From: Gammaproteobacteria bacterium
GTDB lineage: Bacteria > Pseudomonadota > Gammaproteobacteria > Pseudomonadales > Pseudohongiellaceae
NCBI GenBank assembly: GCA_009844085.1
Contig: VYCF01000011.1
Location: 22,760-86,759 of the forward strand
DNA: 64,000 nt
Direction of reading: 5' to 3'
In this document: piece after piece, positions 62,767 through 64,000 of the stretch
Position numbering within the stretch: position 1 is the first letter of the stretch
Layout: every line of letters starts with the position of its first letter
Notes under the pieces: generated by a model
What the model saw: only the letters and a program-made list of their open reading frames with translations
What the model was told of the DNA's origin: nothing
The model's database searches: none
Position numbers and translations under genes: made by a program

Positions 62767-63999
62767 TTATAATTGCAGCTTGGCGCGCAGGTATTCCATG
62801 CCCCGGTCGCCCTTGACGCTGTTGCAGTGACCGCAAAGCAGTTGGAGATTTTCGATATGGTCTGTCCCGCCCTTGTTCCGAGCGATGATGTGATCGACGG
62901 TAAGGTTCGGCGCTTTGAAGTGCTCGCCGCAGCCCGTGCAGTGGCCTTCCTGCTGGCCGTAGAGTGCCGCCTTGTGCGACTTGTAGGGAGCCAGTTTGCC
63001 GAGATCGGTTCGCTTCGGGATATCGGTTCGCCGGACGCATTGAAACAGGCCGCCGAGTTCGTCTTTGATCCTTCCGTCAACGAGTTCGGCAGCCTTTGGA
63101 CTTATGTCGATGCCTGCCCATTGGCGGAAGTTTGCCTCTGCCGAGACGCAGGCTGTCGCGCAACCGCAAAATGGGTCCAGTACCGTATCGCGCTCGTTGC
63201 TGGACGCCTGGATGATTCGGTTGAGTAATTTCAGCGGCTTTTGCGTTGGGTAGCCGACCTTCTCTTTTGCTGTCGGGGTCTGTTGGAACGACATGATATC
63301 CGACCAAACGTCGCCGACTGCCTTTCCTTTGGCGACCACTTCATTGAGATAGCGGCGTTTGCCGCGCCCGCCGAAATATCGCCTACCATCCTCGGCCACT
63401 TTGTCGAATCGGTCGAGATACTTCTGGTCATGCTCTTGTCGCGGCGGGTTCCAAGTGAAGGATTCGCCGCAGTAAAACAAAATGGTGTCATGGCCCCTAA
63501 TCCAGTTCTTGGCCTTCGTCTTGAAGCCGGACAGAACCGCTATGTCCCAGACGATCTCGCGCCGAAAACTGTATTCGTCACCGTCTACAAAAATGGCATC
63601 CATGAGCAATTTCAGGTAGTGGCTCATGGTCGGGTCGCAGTGCAGATAGATGCTCCCGGTCGGCTTCAGGATTCGGCGCATTTCGAGCAACCGCGCCGCC
63701 ATGTAAGCGAGATAGGATTTGTCGCTGTTAGTCATGGCCGCGAGTAGAACGCGGTGCAAGGCCGGATGTTTCGATTCGATAAGGTTGATCCATTCCGCGT
63801 CAACATCGGATAGGGACCAGGTGTCCTTGAACTCGGCCCCGGCTGCCTTGCTGCCGATGGGCGCGGCGTAATTCGTATTCGAGTTGAAAGGCGGGTCGAG
63901 GTAAATCAGGTCAACGGAATCGGAGTTCATCCCGCGCAGGATCGGCAGGTTGTCGCCGGTCCACATCGTGCGATTGCACCAATTTGGTGCGGGGGGGGG
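62767..63999 (-). CDS. site-specific DNA methyltransferase with C-terminal HNH domain (5' end cut by window edge)
   Basis: Beta-class amino-methyltransferase: motif IV DPPFNSN comes before the SAM motif VLDPFCGCATACV. The ATG at 63966 is internal; the frame continues upstream to the edge as PNWCNRTMWTGDNLP, the usual family N-terminus, so the gene is partial. After the methyltransferase (to about residue 315) comes a zinc-finger HNH nuclease-like module: CTGCGEHF, LTVDHIIARNKGGTDH, IENLQLLCGHCNSVKGDR. Methyltransferase and nuclease in one chain may form a compact restriction-modification enzyme or a mobile-element protein. Confidence 0.88.
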   Translation of the reverse strand, partial: PPPAPNWCNRTMWTGDNLPILRGMNSDSVDLIYLDPPFNSNTNYAAPIGSKAAGAEFKDTWSLSDVDAEWINLIESKHPALHRVLLAAMTNSDKSYLAYMAARLLEMRRILKPTGSIYLHCDPTMSHYLKLLMDAIFVDGDEYSFRREIVWDIAVLSGFKTKAKNWIRGHDTILFYCGESFTWNPPRQEHDQKYLDRFDKVAEDGRRYFGGRGKRRYLNEVVAKGKAVGDVWSDIMSFQQTPTAKEKVGYPTQKPLKLLNRIIQASSNERDTVLDPFCGCATACVSAEANFRQWAGIDISPKAAELVDGRIKDELGGLFQCVRRTDIPKRTDLGKLAPYKSHKAALYGQQEGHCTGCGEHFKAPNLTVDHIIARNKGGTDHIENLQLLCGHCNSVKGDRGMEYLRAKLQL

Positions 64000-64000
64000 G
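63976..64000. repeat. palindrome and G10 homopolymer at the right edge
   Basis: GCACCAA-T-TTGGTGC (63976-63990) is followed by ten G residues to the end of the window. The homopolymer inside what should be coding sequence is more likely an assembly end than biology. Confidence 0.6.

Noticed and set aside
63991..64000. Run of ten G as a phase-variable tract
   Set aside because: It is at the very end of the sequence, upstream of a partial gene, and is most likely an assembly artefact.

Overview
The window is GC-rich chromosomal DNA from a Gram-negative bacterium. Many exported proteins, c-type cytochromes, a TonB receptor and outer-membrane lipoprotein logic point to an uncultured Pseudomonadota, most likely a gammaproteobacterium; this placement is inference from gene content. 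The last ten bases are a G homopolymer and the gene there runs off the edge, so the right side looks like a contig end.

Layout. 0-7 kb: a defence island with a FitAB-type toxin-antitoxin pair whose toxin gene overlaps hsdM, then hsdM, an hsdS split by a 12-unit CAAG repeat (phase-variable type I R-M), and hsdR. 7.0-7.2 kb: a 20-bp perfect hairpin and a remnant of the 3' end of a yejF-like gene. 7.2-13.6 kb: a coiled-coil membrane protein and a leftward YejABEF-type peptide/oligopeptide ABC importer. 13.6-26 kb: accessory carbon metabolism (PhyH dioxygenase, epimerase, Gfo/Idh dehydrogenase, two PQQ dehydrogenases, class II aldolase, GST-like protein, FMN 2-hydroxyacid oxidase, hydratase/decarboxylase-like and FAH-like proteins, several with export signals). 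26-28 kb: a Phd/VapC-type TA pair and an exported PEBP. 28-33.4 kb: a DUF1592 cytochrome, a Tat-exported DUF1552 protein and an ankyrin protein in one operon. 33.4-38.3 kb: a leftward operon sterol-desaturase-like hydroxylase > cupin > amidohydrolase > PQQ dehydrogenase, divergent from a membrane-bound AraC regulator that is followed by a MacA/ABC/permease/permease efflux operon (38.5-44 kb). 44-45.4 kb: an RNA-rich stretch with an odd tRNA-like gene, a strong promoter/terminator pair for a roughly 150-nt RNA, and tRNA-Ser(CGA). 45.4-47.1 kb: exported RidA and two TA loci (one truncated). 47.3-54.9 kb: a seven-gene leftward operon of SoxC/SoxD-like sulfite dehydrogenase, two PQQ dehydrogenases, a Tat-exported D-threonine-aldolase-like enzyme and two small or unknown membrane proteins. 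55-57 kb: two exported metallo-beta-lactamase-fold proteins. 57-60.4 kb: a Fur box, a heme-type TonB receptor and a CbiX-like lipoprotein. 60.4-64 kb: a fused CoA-transferase, an IS1-like element and a DNA methyltransferase with a C-terminal HNH domain, cut by the edge.

The dominant theme is periplasmic oxidative catabolism: five PQQ quinoproteins, cytochromes, a molybdoenzyme, and several enzymes that are usually cytosolic but here carry Sec or Tat signals. The best candidates for something new are the CAAG-repeat hsdS, which can act both as an on/off switch and as a spacer-length dial; the promoter-terminator RNA locus near 45 kb; the Fur-controlled heme receptor with a lipoprotein chelatase; and the exported-enzyme pathways.
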